A DNA stretch of 64,000 nt from Leptospira sp. WS92.C1 (lineage in GTDB: Bacteria; Spirochaetota; Leptospiria; Leptospirales; Leptospiraceae): positions 3,708,001 to 3,772,000 of the forward strand of contig NZ_CP162130.1 in assembly GCF_040833975.1 (NCBI RefSeq). The letters are read 5' to 3'. Shown here one piece after another: positions 1 to 8,203 of the stretch. A model generated the notes under the pieces. It made no database searches. It had not been told where the DNA came from and saw nothing but the letters and a program-made list of their open reading frames with translations. Every line of letters starts with the position of its first letter. Position 1 is the first letter of the stretch. Both the position numbers and the translations under genes were made by a program.

Positions 1-1067
1 GTACTCGGATTTCTAAAAACGGATCTGTATGATACCTCGTATTGTCTTCCGCCGACTTCGTAGTTTTCGGGTTTTTTGTATTCTTGAATCGTATCCAATC
101 CTTCGGAACTCCGGAACAAACTCGAACGGTTTTCCTCAAATTCCTTCAATGATAGCAGCTTTTTTCCAGTTCCGAAGGATTGAGGGAATAACAATCCGGT
201 GTCCAAGGTTTGTTTTCCGGAAGTGTCATACGCAAGAATCCGAACCTTATCCGGCAAAAGTCCCAAAGAACTGATCTTATCCTTATAAGCTCCTCTGAAA
301 AAGTTCTGAAGATTTTTTGTGAGAGCTATTTCTCCTAACGCAGATTTTTTTTCCGATTCTGAAATATCCTTGTTGAGAGTTTTGTTTTCCTTAAAAAGCC
401 GATCTCTGTCTAAAGTGAGGATGTTTTTCTTTTTAAAATTCGACTCGGAAGCCGCTATTTCCGATTCCAAGACTTTCAACTCCTCTTCGATTTCTTCGAT
501 TCTCAACTTAGAAGATTCGACTCCGATCCTCGCGATCGCCGTTTGTTTGGCCAAAAAAATCAGATTGTCATACGCTTTAGAATCGATTGAAGCACCGTTT
601 TCCTTTCTTAATTCTCCTTTCACCTTGGTTTCAAATTCCTGAATTTCTTTTTCGGAAAGATAACGGGTAAAATAGGTATCCACGGATTTATGATAGTAAT
701 TGTATTTCACCTTCAAACCTATTGAGACTCCAATGGATTTGAGAGCTCCGAAAAGACCGCCTTCTTTCTTGAGAACTTTTCGTTTAAACTTGCTCAGTTC
801 TTGTTTTTTTTCTTTGACTCGAATTTTAAACTCTTCGATTAAAATCAGACTGTGACTCAGGTTTTCAAGATCCAGAACCGCTGTGTTTACGTATTCAAGA
901 GGAGCCTTGAGTTCCGAGTTCATCTTTTCCTCGAGAGCGACGTGTTGCTGACTGTAATAAATCACGGATGTAATCGCGAGCATGGAAACGACGAGAACAG
1001 CGGTAAAAAAGGATAACTTAGCGCGAATACCCGGAAGAAATTTTCGAAATAATTTACTGGGAATCAT
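1..1067 (-). CDS. Membrane sensor protein, partial (probable SpoIIE-type phosphatase or cyclase regulator)
   Basis: The reading frame is open for about 355 codons from an ATG at 1067 to the left edge of the window, so the 3' part is missing. Residues about 17-38 form one hydrophobic membrane segment (ending in ITSVIYY). They are followed by a long charged region with strong heptad character around residues 170-240, consistent with an extracytoplasmic or coiled-coil sensor part. No catalytic domain is inside the window. The start codon lies 14 bases inside the end of the upstream RsbW-like gene, so the genes are translationally coupled. Because the partners are an anti-sigma kinase and a STAS antagonist, a C-terminal PP2C/SpoIIE phosphatase that resets the STAS protein is the likely missing part. 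That is inference; an adenylate cyclase domain is the main alternative. Confidence 0.7.
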   Translation of the reverse strand, partial: MIPSKLFRKFLPGIRAKLSFFTAVLVVSMLAITSVIYYSQQHVALEEKMNSELKAPLEYVNTAVLDLENLSHSLILIEEFKIRVKEKKQELSKFKRKVLKKEGGLFGALKSIGVSIGLKVKYNYYHKSVDTYFTRYLSEKEIQEFETKVKGELRKENGASIDSKAYDNLIFLAKQTAIARIGVESSKLRIEEIEEELKVLESEIAASESNFKKKNILTLDRDRLFKENKTLNKDISESEKKSALGEIALTKNLQNFFRGAYKDKISSLGLLPDKVRILAYDTSGKQTLDTGLLFPQSFGTGKKLLSLKEFEENRSSLFRSSEGLDTIQEYKKPENYEVGGRQYEVSYRSVFRNPS

Positions 1068-1491
1068 TTTCTTTTCTGGAGTGAATTAAGATGAGACGAT
1101 TACGCGCGGGACGTTTCAGGCGTCTGTAACGGACAGTCATGATTTTTTTAAGTGATCTCAAACCGAAACCTCCGTCGGCTCCCGTCTCAAAAAGCTCCTT
1201 CCAAGTATCACTTTTTTTTAAAGTAGGATCAAACGGGATTCCTTCGTCGGTGATCGTAAAGTGCCACGTATTTTTGTTCTTACGCATCCTTAGCTCCACG
1301 TTAGACACATTCTGATCGGGAAATCCGTGTTCGATGACGTTTGTGATAGCCTCGTCCAAAGCAAATACGAGTCTTCCCCTTAATAAATCTCCACATTCGT
1401 CTCCCAAAAAATTTCGGACCTCCTCCCGAACCTTGGAAAGTTCGGAAAGATCGTTCGGAAACGTATGAGTTTTTTCCTTTTTTGGCTCCAT
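1054..1491 (-). CDS. Anti-sigma regulatory factor, RsbW/SpoIIAB-like serine kinase
   Basis: The 145-residue protein is a stand-alone GHKL ATPase domain of the usual RsbW length. The N box is visible at residues 46-56 (LDEAITNVIEH, with E47 and N51), the G1 box at 81-85 (TDEGI) and the G2 glycine-rich loop at 107-111 (GGFGL). In this family the protein binds a sigma factor or another target and phosphorylates a STAS antagonist on serine. It lies 8 bases after the STAS gene (1500-1841) and overlaps the sensor gene after it (1-1067), so the three genes form one minus-strand operon. Its target is not evident: no alternative sigma factor is adjacent in this operon, although ECF-type sigma genes lie nearby at 3296-3895 and 5569-6498. 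Confidence 0.92.
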   Translation of the reverse strand: MEPKKEKTHTFPNDLSELSKVREEVRNFLGDECGDLLRGRLVFALDEAITNVIEHGFPDQNVSNVELRMRKNKNTWHFTITDEGIPFDPTLKKSDTWKELFETGADGGFGLRSLKKIMTVRYRRLKRPARNRLILIHSRKENDSQ

Positions 1492-1499
1492 CCTTCGAT

Positions 1500-1841
1500 T
1501 TAAAATCCGGCTAACGCGTCCTTTACGGTTTCAAAAACACGAATCTTTTTTGTAAAATACATAAGATCCATCGTATCCCGGACTTCTTTTTTGATGTTTG
1601 AAAAAACCAGCTCGCCCGATTTTTCCTTTAAGAATTTAAGAATGGAATTCAAAACTCCGATTCCCGCGGAAGCGATATAGGAAACTCCGGAAAGATCGCA
1701 TACGATTCGAGTCGCCCCGTTTCCGATCGAAGATTCCAACTTCAATTTGAGTTCGGGCGCGGTTTTGGCGTCGATTTCTCCGTGAATTTGAAGAACCAAT
1801 AAATCCCCTTCTTTTTTTTCCTGAATCGTGAATGCTGCCAT
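1500..1841 (-). CDS. STAS-domain anti-sigma factor antagonist
   Basis: The 113-residue protein is a single STAS domain, as in SpoIIAA/RsbV. The conserved segment CDLSGVSYIASAGIGVL spans residues 48-64, and S58 aligns with the phosphorylated serine of SpoIIAA. In the family, the dephosphorylated form sequesters the anti-sigma kinase; the kinase gene (1054-1491) follows directly, and the sensor protein after it probably supplies the phosphatase. The gene begins one base after the end of the preceding minus-strand gene (1843-2766), so all four genes are probably co-transcribed. The assignment is secure; the output of the switch is unknown. Confidence 0.93.
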   Translation of the reverse strand: MAAFTIQEKKEGDLLVLQIHGEIDAKTAPELKLKLESSIGNGATRIVCDLSGVSYIASAGIGVLNSILKFLKEKSGELVFSNIKKEVRDTMDLMYFTKKIRVFETVKDALAGF

Positions 1842-1842
1842 T

Positions 1843-2766
1843 TTAAATTCCCTTTTTAATATCCTTCATCATATCTTTTTCGCGGATGATTCCGTATAAT
1901 TTTCGCTCTAAACCGTCGATTTCGTAATAATACTTAGCGTTCGGGTCTCCTTCGAAAATATGCGCGTATTTTCGAATTCCTTGAATCGCTTTTTTAAGAT
2001 TTCCTTCCAAAATTCCTTTTGTAATCAGATAATAGAGTTCGATCGCGAGAGAATCCCTCAATTTTTCCCTAAAAACGGGATCTCTTTTTTCAAGAGCTGA
2101 GATCAAATTCTCCACTTCCTGAAAATTATAATCCTCCGAATCGCTAAATTTTATAATATAAGAAGATAATAATTTTATACACTTTGGAATATCATTGGAT
2201 TTTGTCGCGGTAAGAATCATATTATACAACCGATGAACTTCCGTATCCAAATATACTTTTTGTCTGTGTGTATCCAACTTGACGGGTTCTAAAACGGTTT
2301 TCAGTTCTTCCGAAGAAAAGTTTTTGATGGAATCCTCAAAAAGTTTTTCACTCTTGGTGCGGTTGAGTTCTCGAAATTCCGCAATCGGTTTTTCGATAAT
2401 CGAAAAAAATTCGACAGCCTCGCGACTTTCGGCAACCGTTTCCTGTTCTTGGATTTTTTCCAAAAAGAAAATACAACTATCCCCGACTGCAGATAAATTT
2501 TCACTCAAGGCGTGAGATACTAAACGTTTACAATGAAGTCCGATCGTATGAACATAAGCCGGATCGCCGGAATCAGATTGGATCTTGTCGATGATCTTTC
2601 CTGAAGTTTGTGCGGAATGCGACTTTTCTCTTTCCCAACCCGCGAACATCAAAGGATCGATCAAAAATTTTCTGAAATTTGTTTTTCCGGACAAGGCGAG
2701 AAGACGAATGGTTTTTATAAATTCTTGCGCAAGAGGTTGGGGAATTTTATTTCTAAGATTGGTCAT
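1843..2766 (-). CDS. Hypothetical protein, first gene of the partner-switching operon
   Basis: This 307-residue protein has no signal peptide or membrane segment and no domain I recognise. It is rich in charged residues and leucine with predicted helical character throughout, including a KLFEDSIKNF-type helical stretch near the middle. It is the promoter-proximal gene of a minus-strand series with the STAS antagonist (1 base away), the RsbW-like kinase and the membrane sensor, so a role in the same signalling pathway is likely, perhaps as a scaffold or output partner. That role is inferred from position only. The start at ATG 2766 is the first in the frame and no better internal start with a clear ribosome binding site was seen. 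Confidence 0.75.
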   Translation of the reverse strand: MTNLRNKIPQPLAQEFIKTIRLLALSGKTNFRKFLIDPLMFAGWEREKSHSAQTSGKIIDKIQSDSGDPAYVHTIGLHCKRLVSHALSENLSAVGDSCIFFLEKIQEQETVAESREAVEFFSIIEKPIAEFRELNRTKSEKLFEDSIKNFSSEELKTVLEPVKLDTHRQKVYLDTEVHRLYNMILTATKSNDIPKCIKLLSSYIIKFSDSEDYNFQEVENLISALEKRDPVFREKLRDSLAIELYYLITKGILEGNLKKAIQGIRKYAHIFEGDPNAKYYYEIDGLERKLYGIIREKDMMKDIKKGI

Positions 2767-2982
2767 GGAAAACGACGGTCTTGAACTGAGACTAAAAATT
2801 TCCTGTTTTTCGCGTTGTGTGTTAGGCGAAAAAGAGTGAAAGATGCCAACTGATTTAAGAGAGTTTTAGAAATTGTAAAGTAAAAAGAGAGGAAAATTAA
2901 AATTCCTAAGGATACACTGAGAAGACATATTTCCGATCCATTCCGGAAAAAACCGAAAATATGCGCTTATCACTTTAATATA

Positions 2983-3282
2983 TCATTCCTGCGTTTTGTG
3001 TTCTCTTTTTTCCATTCTTCTCAGCACTCTTTGTTTCCAGTGTCTTTTTCTCGGGCTACCTCGATGCCATCCAAATCCCGGTTTGATCAGCAAGTGAGAA
3101 AGAACCAGCAATCCGCAGGCCTGCCAATAATCAATGGTTGTCAATCCGAAGATCGCAGGCATAAGCCAGTTCCAGAGTTGCCAGACCAAAGCGCCGATTC
3201 CGAAAACGATGATCGGTATAAATAAAAGTTTACCCAGAAAAAAACCTCTTCTACAACTACGATGTTTCAGTTCTAATTTCAT
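2983..3282 (-). CDS. Small membrane protein downstream of ECF sigma factor
   Basis: The 99-residue product has two strongly hydrophobic segments (around residues 13-38 and 52-65) and a very basic tail after residue 68 (WHRGSPRKRHWKQRVLRR). The sequence therefore looks like a two-helix inner-membrane protein with a positively charged cytoplasmic end. It starts 13 bases after the ECF sigma gene (3296-3895) on the same strand, so the pair is almost certainly co-transcribed. Small membrane proteins in this position are often anti-sigma or accessory factors, but no zinc-binding anti-sigma motif (HxxxCxxC) is present, so that role is only a possibility. Confidence 0.72.
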   Translation of the reverse strand: MKLELKHRSCRRGFFLGKLLFIPIIVFGIGALVWQLWNWLMPAIFGLTTIDYWQACGLLVLSHLLIKPGFGWHRGSPRKRHWKQRVLRRMEKREHKTQE

Positions 3283-3295
3283 ATCGAACTCTCCT

Positions 3296-3895
3296 CTAAA
3301 AATTTTCGAGAAATAAAAATTTTAAATCCTTAAGCCTTCGATTCAAAAATTCCTTTGCATAGGTTTTACGAGCGGAAAGCGTTCCTTCCGGAATTCCGGT
3401 TTCCTGGGAAAGTTCCAGAAAGGTCTTTCCTTCAAAAGTATTTTGAACAAAGGCGAACTTTTGCTCCAAAGGAAGTTCTTCGATCGCCAAGGCCAATTCC
3501 TCCAAAAGAAGAAATCGATAAAATTGCTTCTCCGGATTGGGACCCGTATCGGGAAGAAACAAATCCAAGCTGAATTCTTCGCCTAACACAGAATGACGAT
3601 ATTGTTCGGATTTTCGTTTCCGATACCAATCCTTGATCTTATTCCGTAACACAGAATATGTATAAGCGATTATATTTTCGATCTCACCGGCCGCGTTCAT
3701 TTCGCCGAGAGCAGATACGAAAGATTCCTGAAGCAAATCTTCCGCCTCTTCCGGGTCCGCGACTCTGTATCGGATCCAGGCGAGAATCTTTCTTCTTTCC
3801 CTGCGATAAAATTGTTCCAATAAAGCCAAGGTTCTTTTTGATTCCTCGAATAAGAAGTCGTTTGAATCGGAATATCCCTGGAATTTTTTTATCAA
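3296..3895 (-). CDS. RNA polymerase sigma factor, ECF (sigma-70) family
   Basis: The 199-residue protein has the two-domain ECF layout. Region 2 is near residues 30-95, with the typical ADPEEAEDLLQESFV segment and a YSVLRNKIKDWYRKRK DNA-melting/-10 contact helix. Region 4 is near residues 130-190, with the helix-turn-helix LSQETGIPEGTLSARK. The listed start is a TTG (3895) because no ATG precedes region 2; the true start may lie slightly elsewhere. The next gene (2983-3282) encodes a small membrane protein that may control it. The sigma factor's target promoters are not evident from the window. Confidence 0.9.
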   Translation of the reverse strand: MIKKFQGYSDSNDFLFEESKRTLALLEQFYRRERRKILAWIRYRVADPEEAEDLLQESFVSALGEMNAAGEIENIIAYTYSVLRNKIKDWYRKRKSEQYRHSVLGEEFSLDLFLPDTGPNPEKQFYRFLLLEELALAIEELPLEQKFAFVQNTFEGKTFLELSQETGIPEGTLSARKTYAKEFLNRRLKDLKFLFLENF

Positions 3896-4016
3896 AACCG
3901 ATTTTTTTTGAAATCAAAATTTTCTCACATTCCCCAATAGAACGAAGACCAAGGATTTCGTACAAATTGTAAAAAAATATGCAGATAAAGCCGGATATTT
4001 ATCGGAAGAGGATATC

Positions 4017-4415
4017 TTGAAGATCGTATTAGATACCGACATCTTACTTTCTAATTATCTCTTTCAAGGTTATACGGCTGAAGTTTTTAATCACGTCTGG
4101 CTGAATCATGAAATTATCTTATCGGATTGGATCCTCCGTGAGTTGAAAGAGGTTTGTACTATAAAATTTTAAATGTCCTCTAAAGATATAAACCAGATTT
4201 TAAATCATTTGCGAAAAGGGGTTAAAATCCTGAACCCGGCCGGTGATCCGCCGACTTCCTGTTCCGATCCGGATGACAACCACATTCTACATATAACAGA
4301 ATATTCGAAATCACAAATGATCATCACAGGAGATAATGATTTACTAAAAATGGTTCCGTATAAATCGATTGAAATCATTTCACCCAGAGAATATAAGATT
4401 CGATTTTTGTTGTAA
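4017..4415 (+). pseudogene. PIN-domain (VapC-like) toxin gene broken by one in-frame stop
   Basis: From TTG 4017 the frame encodes a typical PIN start (KIVLDTDILLSNYLF, first acidic residue D) and reaches TAA at 4170-4172. The same frame then continues from ATG 4173 to 4415 with the C-terminal PIN half, including DPDDNHIL and TGDNDLLKM, which carry the remaining metal-binding acidic residues. Joined, the two halves give about 132 codons, the usual length of a COG1569-type PIN nuclease, so a single nonsense change splits an otherwise complete toxin. The frame is also open upstream to about 3930 (reading YADKAGYLSEEDI), possibly the end of a lost antitoxin or an N-terminal extension. Two separate peptides re-associating is possible but unlikely. 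Confidence 0.72.
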
Positions 4416-4417
4416 TC

Positions 4418-5377
4418 CTAAAGAACCGGCATTTCGGAAAGTCCCTGACGAACCGTAAGAATCGGATCGTATCCAAGATCCTTTTTCGCGTTGTCGATTT
4501 TGATCGTACAATCTCTGGACATGATGTTTGCGCTAAAACGAGTCAACGGAGGTTCGTTTTTGATTCTAAACAACTTCCAGACTCCTTCCAAAATTCTCGC
4601 TAAAAATCTCGCGAGCCAACCCGGAACCGAACGATCGGGAGCCGTTACTTTTTGAGTTAGCAGAAGAGAAGTAAGAAAATTACGAAATTTGAATATTTCT
4701 CCGTCCGTGATAAAGTAAGCCTTTCCGCCGTTTCCTTTGGTCAGAGCCAATTCGATCGCGTGAACGAGATTTTGGATATGAGTCGTGTTGGTGAGCGCCT
4801 TTCCTTGATCGATCCAGGAAAAATTCCCTTCGCTTATCATTTTTAAAAGAACCGGGAGAACCGTCTTATCGCCGGGACCCCAAATCAGACGGGGACGGAT
4901 CGAGATCGTCTGCATCTCCGGAGAATTCGCTTTTAAGACAAGCCTCTCTGCCTCAGCCTTTGTTTTAGAATACGGAAAGGGAGAATTTTTCGGATACGGA
5001 TACGACTCGTCGATATCAATCATCGGCTGTCCATAAAAGAGTGCAGCTTCGGTTCCGATAAAAATAAATCGTTTGACACCGGCCTTTCGGGACGCTTCCA
5101 AAAGTTGGGCTGTTCCTTCCACATTGACCTTCCAAAAATCCTGAAACGGTCCCCACTGTTCCACATAAGCGGCGCTATGAATGACGACGTCGATTCCCTT
5201 TAAAAAATCGGGATGGACCGCGTTGAGTTCGGAACGGATGGGTTCTCCCCCGGCATTGCGGATGACCAAATCAGTTTTTTCGGATCGGGACATCGCCTTT
5301 ACGGTATGATTTTTAGAAAGAATCCGAGTCGCCGCTTCTCCGACAAAACCGGACGCCCCTGTGATGAAAATCTTCAT
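4418..5377 (-). CDS. NAD(P)-dependent epimerase / 3-beta-hydroxysteroid dehydrogenase-like SDR
   Basis: The 319-residue protein is an extended short-chain dehydrogenase. It starts directly with the Rossmann motif TGASGFVG (residues 6-13), has HSAAYVEQWGPF near residue 87, a catalytic YSKTKAE motif (Tyr and Lys) near residue 136, and the usual C-terminal sugar/substrate lobe (IRPRLIWGPGD). This layout matches 3-beta-HSD-like and NDP-sugar epimerase families; the substrate cannot be told from sequence. The gene converges on the broken PIN toxin (3 bases apart) and is not obviously in an operon. Two membrane-like hydrophobic segments are absent, so it is probably cytosolic. Confidence 0.88.
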   Translation of the reverse strand: MKIFITGASGFVGEAATRILSKNHTVKAMSRSEKTDLVIRNAGGEPIRSELNAVHPDFLKGIDVVIHSAAYVEQWGPFQDFWKVNVEGTAQLLEASRKAGVKRFIFIGTEAALFYGQPMIDIDESYPYPKNSPFPYSKTKAEAERLVLKANSPEMQTISIRPRLIWGPGDKTVLPVLLKMISEGNFSWIDQGKALTNTTHIQNLVHAIELALTKGNGGKAYFITDGEIFKFRNFLTSLLLTQKVTAPDRSVPGWLARFLARILEGVWKLFRIKNEPPLTRFSANIMSRDCTIKIDNAKKDLGYDPILTVRQGLSEMPVL

Positions 5378-5568
5378 TCTCCACCCTCCGAAAAACTAGA
5401 TAGATCGTTCTACCAACAGAACTTTAAAATAAAAACAAGTCAAGGGGAGTTCGAATCTCCGAAGAAGATAGATTCAAAGTAATTTTCCTCGTTCTCAATT
5501 TGAGAAAAATGTCTTTTTTGAAAACCGGGATTTGAATACAAAAAAGAAAGGAACTTAGTTTTGATTTT

Positions 5569-6498
5569 CTATCTCGGATCGGCCCCATCGATCTCATCTT
5601 CCTGTAAAAGATTAAAAATTTCTCGAAATTTTCGATCTTGAAACATAGAGCGGATATTTTTTATCAAATTCGGAGGAATTAAAAATTTATGATTTCGGTA
5701 TAACTCCGCATACTTCGGTTCGATATATTCGTCGAAATCATCCGATTTTTTAGGAGCATACGTTTTGATATTTGCCAACGACCGTTCCGAGAATTTTAAT
5801 TCTTTCGGATTTACGATTCCCAATCGGATAAAACCTTTTGTTTTACGCGAACATCTACACGGATTTTTTTTATTTACCAATCCGCATTTCTCGTTCATAA
5901 ATTGGTAGAGATCTTTCCGCGCTCTGGAAAGTTTTTTTCTAAAATTAGCCCTCGATATCTTGAGAAGTTCGCTTCCGATCGCATCACTTACCGAAAAAAT
6001 TTCTCCTAAGATAAATACGATTCTCTGCTCTCGATTTAAACAAAGCAGCATTCCCATCATACAACCGATCTTAGCCTCTTCGATAAGCAATTTGCGTTCG
6101 ATCGCTTCCACTTTTTTTTGAGTAAAACGCGTATTTTCTATCGAATCCAAATCCTTTCCATACTGTGTGAAATCGGTGATCATGGTTTCCGCTTCGGTTT
6201 TTTTGATCCGTAACGCATGATTGACCGCGATTCTATAGATCCAGGTTCCGAGCCTACTTTCTCCGCGAAACGAAGGTAGCTCTTGCATCACTTTGATCAG
6301 AATATCCTGAGTGATATCCGCCGCCTGATCCGGATCGTAAACCATTCTCAGAATGACATTGTAAATCAAAGCTTGATGAGCTTTGAGAATTTTTTCGATC
6401 GCCTTCGAATCTCCTTGTTTTGCAAGATTCAAAATGGAAAGCTCTTCGGGAAGCGGGTATTTTTCTTCTATAAAAGGATTCATTTTATTAAACGACAT
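5569..6498 (-). CDS. ECF-like RNA polymerase sigma factor with cysteine-containing C-terminal extension
   Basis: Residues about 20-190 carry sigma region 2 (DPDQAADITQDILIKV and FRGESRLGTWIYRIAVNHALR) and region 4 (LNREQRIVFILGEIFSVSDAIGSELLKISRANFRKKLSRARKDL). The protein then extends for about 110 more residues, starting with a short cysteine cluster (CGLVNKKNPCRCSRKTKGFI), which is unlike the 190-residue sigma factor at 3296-3895. ECF sigma factors with extra C-terminal domains usually use the extension for self-regulation; here the cysteines suggest metal or redox control, which is inference. The gene has no co-directional close neighbour that could encode an anti-sigma factor, fitting built-in regulation. 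Confidence 0.88.
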   Translation of the reverse strand: MSFNKMNPFIEEKYPLPEELSILNLAKQGDSKAIEKILKAHQALIYNVILRMVYDPDQAADITQDILIKVMQELPSFRGESRLGTWIYRIAVNHALRIKKTEAETMITDFTQYGKDLDSIENTRFTQKKVEAIERKLLIEEAKIGCMMGMLLCLNREQRIVFILGEIFSVSDAIGSELLKISRANFRKKLSRARKDLYQFMNEKCGLVNKKNPCRCSRKTKGFIRLGIVNPKELKFSERSLANIKTYAPKKSDDFDEYIEPKYAELYRNHKFLIPPNLIKNIRSMFQDRKFREIFNLLQEDEIDGADPR

Positions 6499-6584
6499 TC
6501 CATTTTTTCAATATTATAGATTCGTTCGAATCGAAATTTTTGAATTTGTATCGATCCCACGTTTACAGCGCGTCTCAAAACCCA

Positions 6585-6690
6585 CCGAGCGATCCATAGA
6601 GAGCGAGGTGTTGAGTTACCCGAGCGATCCAGGAGAACTCAATGAACGCTTCTCTAAGGATCAGCGTTCAAGAGCGAGGTGTTGAGTTAC
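6585..6690. repeat. Short intergenic direct repeats
   Basis: The 12-mer CCGAGCGATCCA occurs at 6585-6596 and 6620-6631, and the 19-mer GAGCGAGGTGTTGAGTTAC occurs at 6601-6619 and 6672-6690. Between them GAACGC (6644-6649) and GCGTTC (6664-6669) can pair. The words CCATAGAGAGC and TTGAGTT also occur in the 45-bp tandem repeat at 61888-62562, so this looks like a decayed member of the same family. Confidence 0.7.
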
Positions 6691-6711
6691 ATTTGGAACA
6701 GGTTCTTATCT

Positions 6712-7074
6712 TCAACTTGTTCCATAAACGCATTTACTGATAAAATGGGAAACATCTGCATGAAGATCGTTATGGTCGGTTTCCGCCATCAGTTTAAAAT
6801 ACGCCAAACAAGCCGGACTCGACGCAACGTTTTCCATCGCACGTTCCGCGGATTCCCGATTTTGCCAGTATACCATATCCACCCAGTGATTTCCGTTTCC
6901 TTTTAAAAGTTCTCGTTTGATAAACCCTTCCTGTTTGTCTAAAAAATCGGATTGAAGTACAGCCGAAGCCGCCAACAGAAGAGTCTCCTCTGTTCCCTCT
7001 AAAAGTTCGAAGGGCGCCCATTCGATTATGATACCAGAATTTGCCCCGCTTTTTTGCTTATAAGTCGAATTCAT
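6712..7074 (-). CDS. Dimeric alpha/beta-barrel (antibiotic monooxygenase-like) domain protein
   Basis: The roughly 120-residue product reads like a single ferredoxin-like dimeric barrel. It has an N-terminal strand region (IIIEWAPFELLEG), a central helix (TLLLAASAVLQSDFL), the strand/loop WVDMVYWQNRESAERAME typical of ABM-type proteins, and a final helix. Such proteins degrade or sense small molecules or serve as minor stress proteins; no function can be assigned. I chose ATG 7074 over GTG 7080 because AGAGG sits five bases before it. The gene stands alone between a repeat-bearing spacer and a PaiB-like gene. Confidence 0.75.
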   Translation of the reverse strand: MNSTYKQKSGANSGIIIEWAPFELLEGTEETLLLAASAVLQSDFLDKQEGFIKRELLKGNGNHWVDMVYWQNRESAERAMENVASSPACLAYFKLMAETDHNDLHADVSHFISKCVYGTS

Positions 7075-7315
7075 ATACACCTCTTTGGATTTTTAATTTA
7101 TTGAATTAGAGTCTGAAAAAGCGAAACTGTGACAGTTTGGTATTTAAAGTGAATGGTAGCGCGACTTTATTTTAGACGAAATTGATTTCCTGTTTCCAGG
7201 AAATTTTTTCGGGGATTCGATTTGATCAAAAACAAATTTCACTCCTACAAATTTTGCATTTAGTTTTGAAATAAAATTCTTAACGGAAAATCTCCGATTG
7301 GCCGGAATTTCGACT

Positions 7316-7936
7316 TCAATCAAAAATTTTCTTCTCCAAATTCTCCCGCATCCAACGAGCGATCGTTTTGGAATCATCATCCGGCATCGTTGCAAGTTTG
7401 TTTGCAACACGAGTTTGCATCTCCACGGACTTATTTTGGCTGAGCTTGAATTTCCCCTCCAACTTTGTGACTTCGATTTGAAAGGCCGTAATTCCTTTGA
7501 TCAGATTCTGAAAATAGGAATCTTGAAAATCCAATCTCCATTCGGAATCGGGTTCGTAAGACGATACCAGTTGGATCATTCTTTCCTTGGTTTGAAGATC
7601 ATCGAGAAACGTGAGAACACCGGTCGCATGAACCGCTGTATAATTCCAAGTGGGAACGGAACGGGATTCTCCATACCAGGAAGGGGAAACATAACAGTGA
7701 GACCCCGGAAAAATCACAAGTACCGGTTCTTTGATTTTTTTCCAATGATCGTTTGCTTTTGCAAAATGACCAAAGAGAAATAACGTGCCCGATAAATTTT
7801 TCTCCGAATGAAAGACGAGATGACTTGCCTCCAGGGATGAATCCGATCCTGAAACTAAAATGCCAAAAGGATTTTCTCGGATAAAAGAAATCAGTTTGTT
7901 TTCGTCGGTTTCTTCAAATGCCTTTGGGATATACAT
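7316..7936 (-). CDS. PaiB-like FMN-binding negative transcriptional regulator family protein
   Basis: The 206-residue protein matches the PaiB family over its whole length. The N-terminal block has LISFIRENPFGILVS, the middle has the FMN-binding split-barrel segment HWKKI...VLVIFPGSHCYVSPSWY, then VPTWNYTAVHATG, and a C-terminal block KFKLSQNKS. In Bacillus, PaiB reduces expression of sporulation and degradative-enzyme genes, but most members are simply flavin-binding proteins of unknown role. There is no helix-turn-helix, so direct DNA binding is doubtful. It lies alone on the minus strand, about 240 bases before the dimeric-barrel gene. Confidence 0.9.
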   Translation of the reverse strand: MYIPKAFEETDENKLISFIRENPFGILVSGSDSSLEASHLVFHSEKNLSGTLFLFGHFAKANDHWKKIKEPVLVIFPGSHCYVSPSWYGESRSVPTWNYTAVHATGVLTFLDDLQTKERMIQLVSSYEPDSEWRLDFQDSYFQNLIKGITAFQIEVTKLEGKFKLSQNKSVEMQTRVANKLATMPDDDSKTIARWMRENLEKKIFD

Positions 7937-8203
7937 GATTTTACTTGAGTGAAGAATTTAAGGTCCGGTCTCAAGCAATTTTTCAGAGAAAAAAGAAGGG
8001 AGAAAATTCCTTGTACCATTTCCCGTTTTTTGGAAAAAAGGGAATGGAATGATTCTAAAACCGAGAAATCTCGGGTCTAAACGGCAAATCTTAGAAAAGA
8101 TTCGGCTCGTTTTGATCCTATCCGCTTAAAAAAAGAATGAGAAAACAAAATCCAGCTTTGCTTCTACAAATATTAAAAGGAATTTTTATACAATCGGTCT
8201 TGA

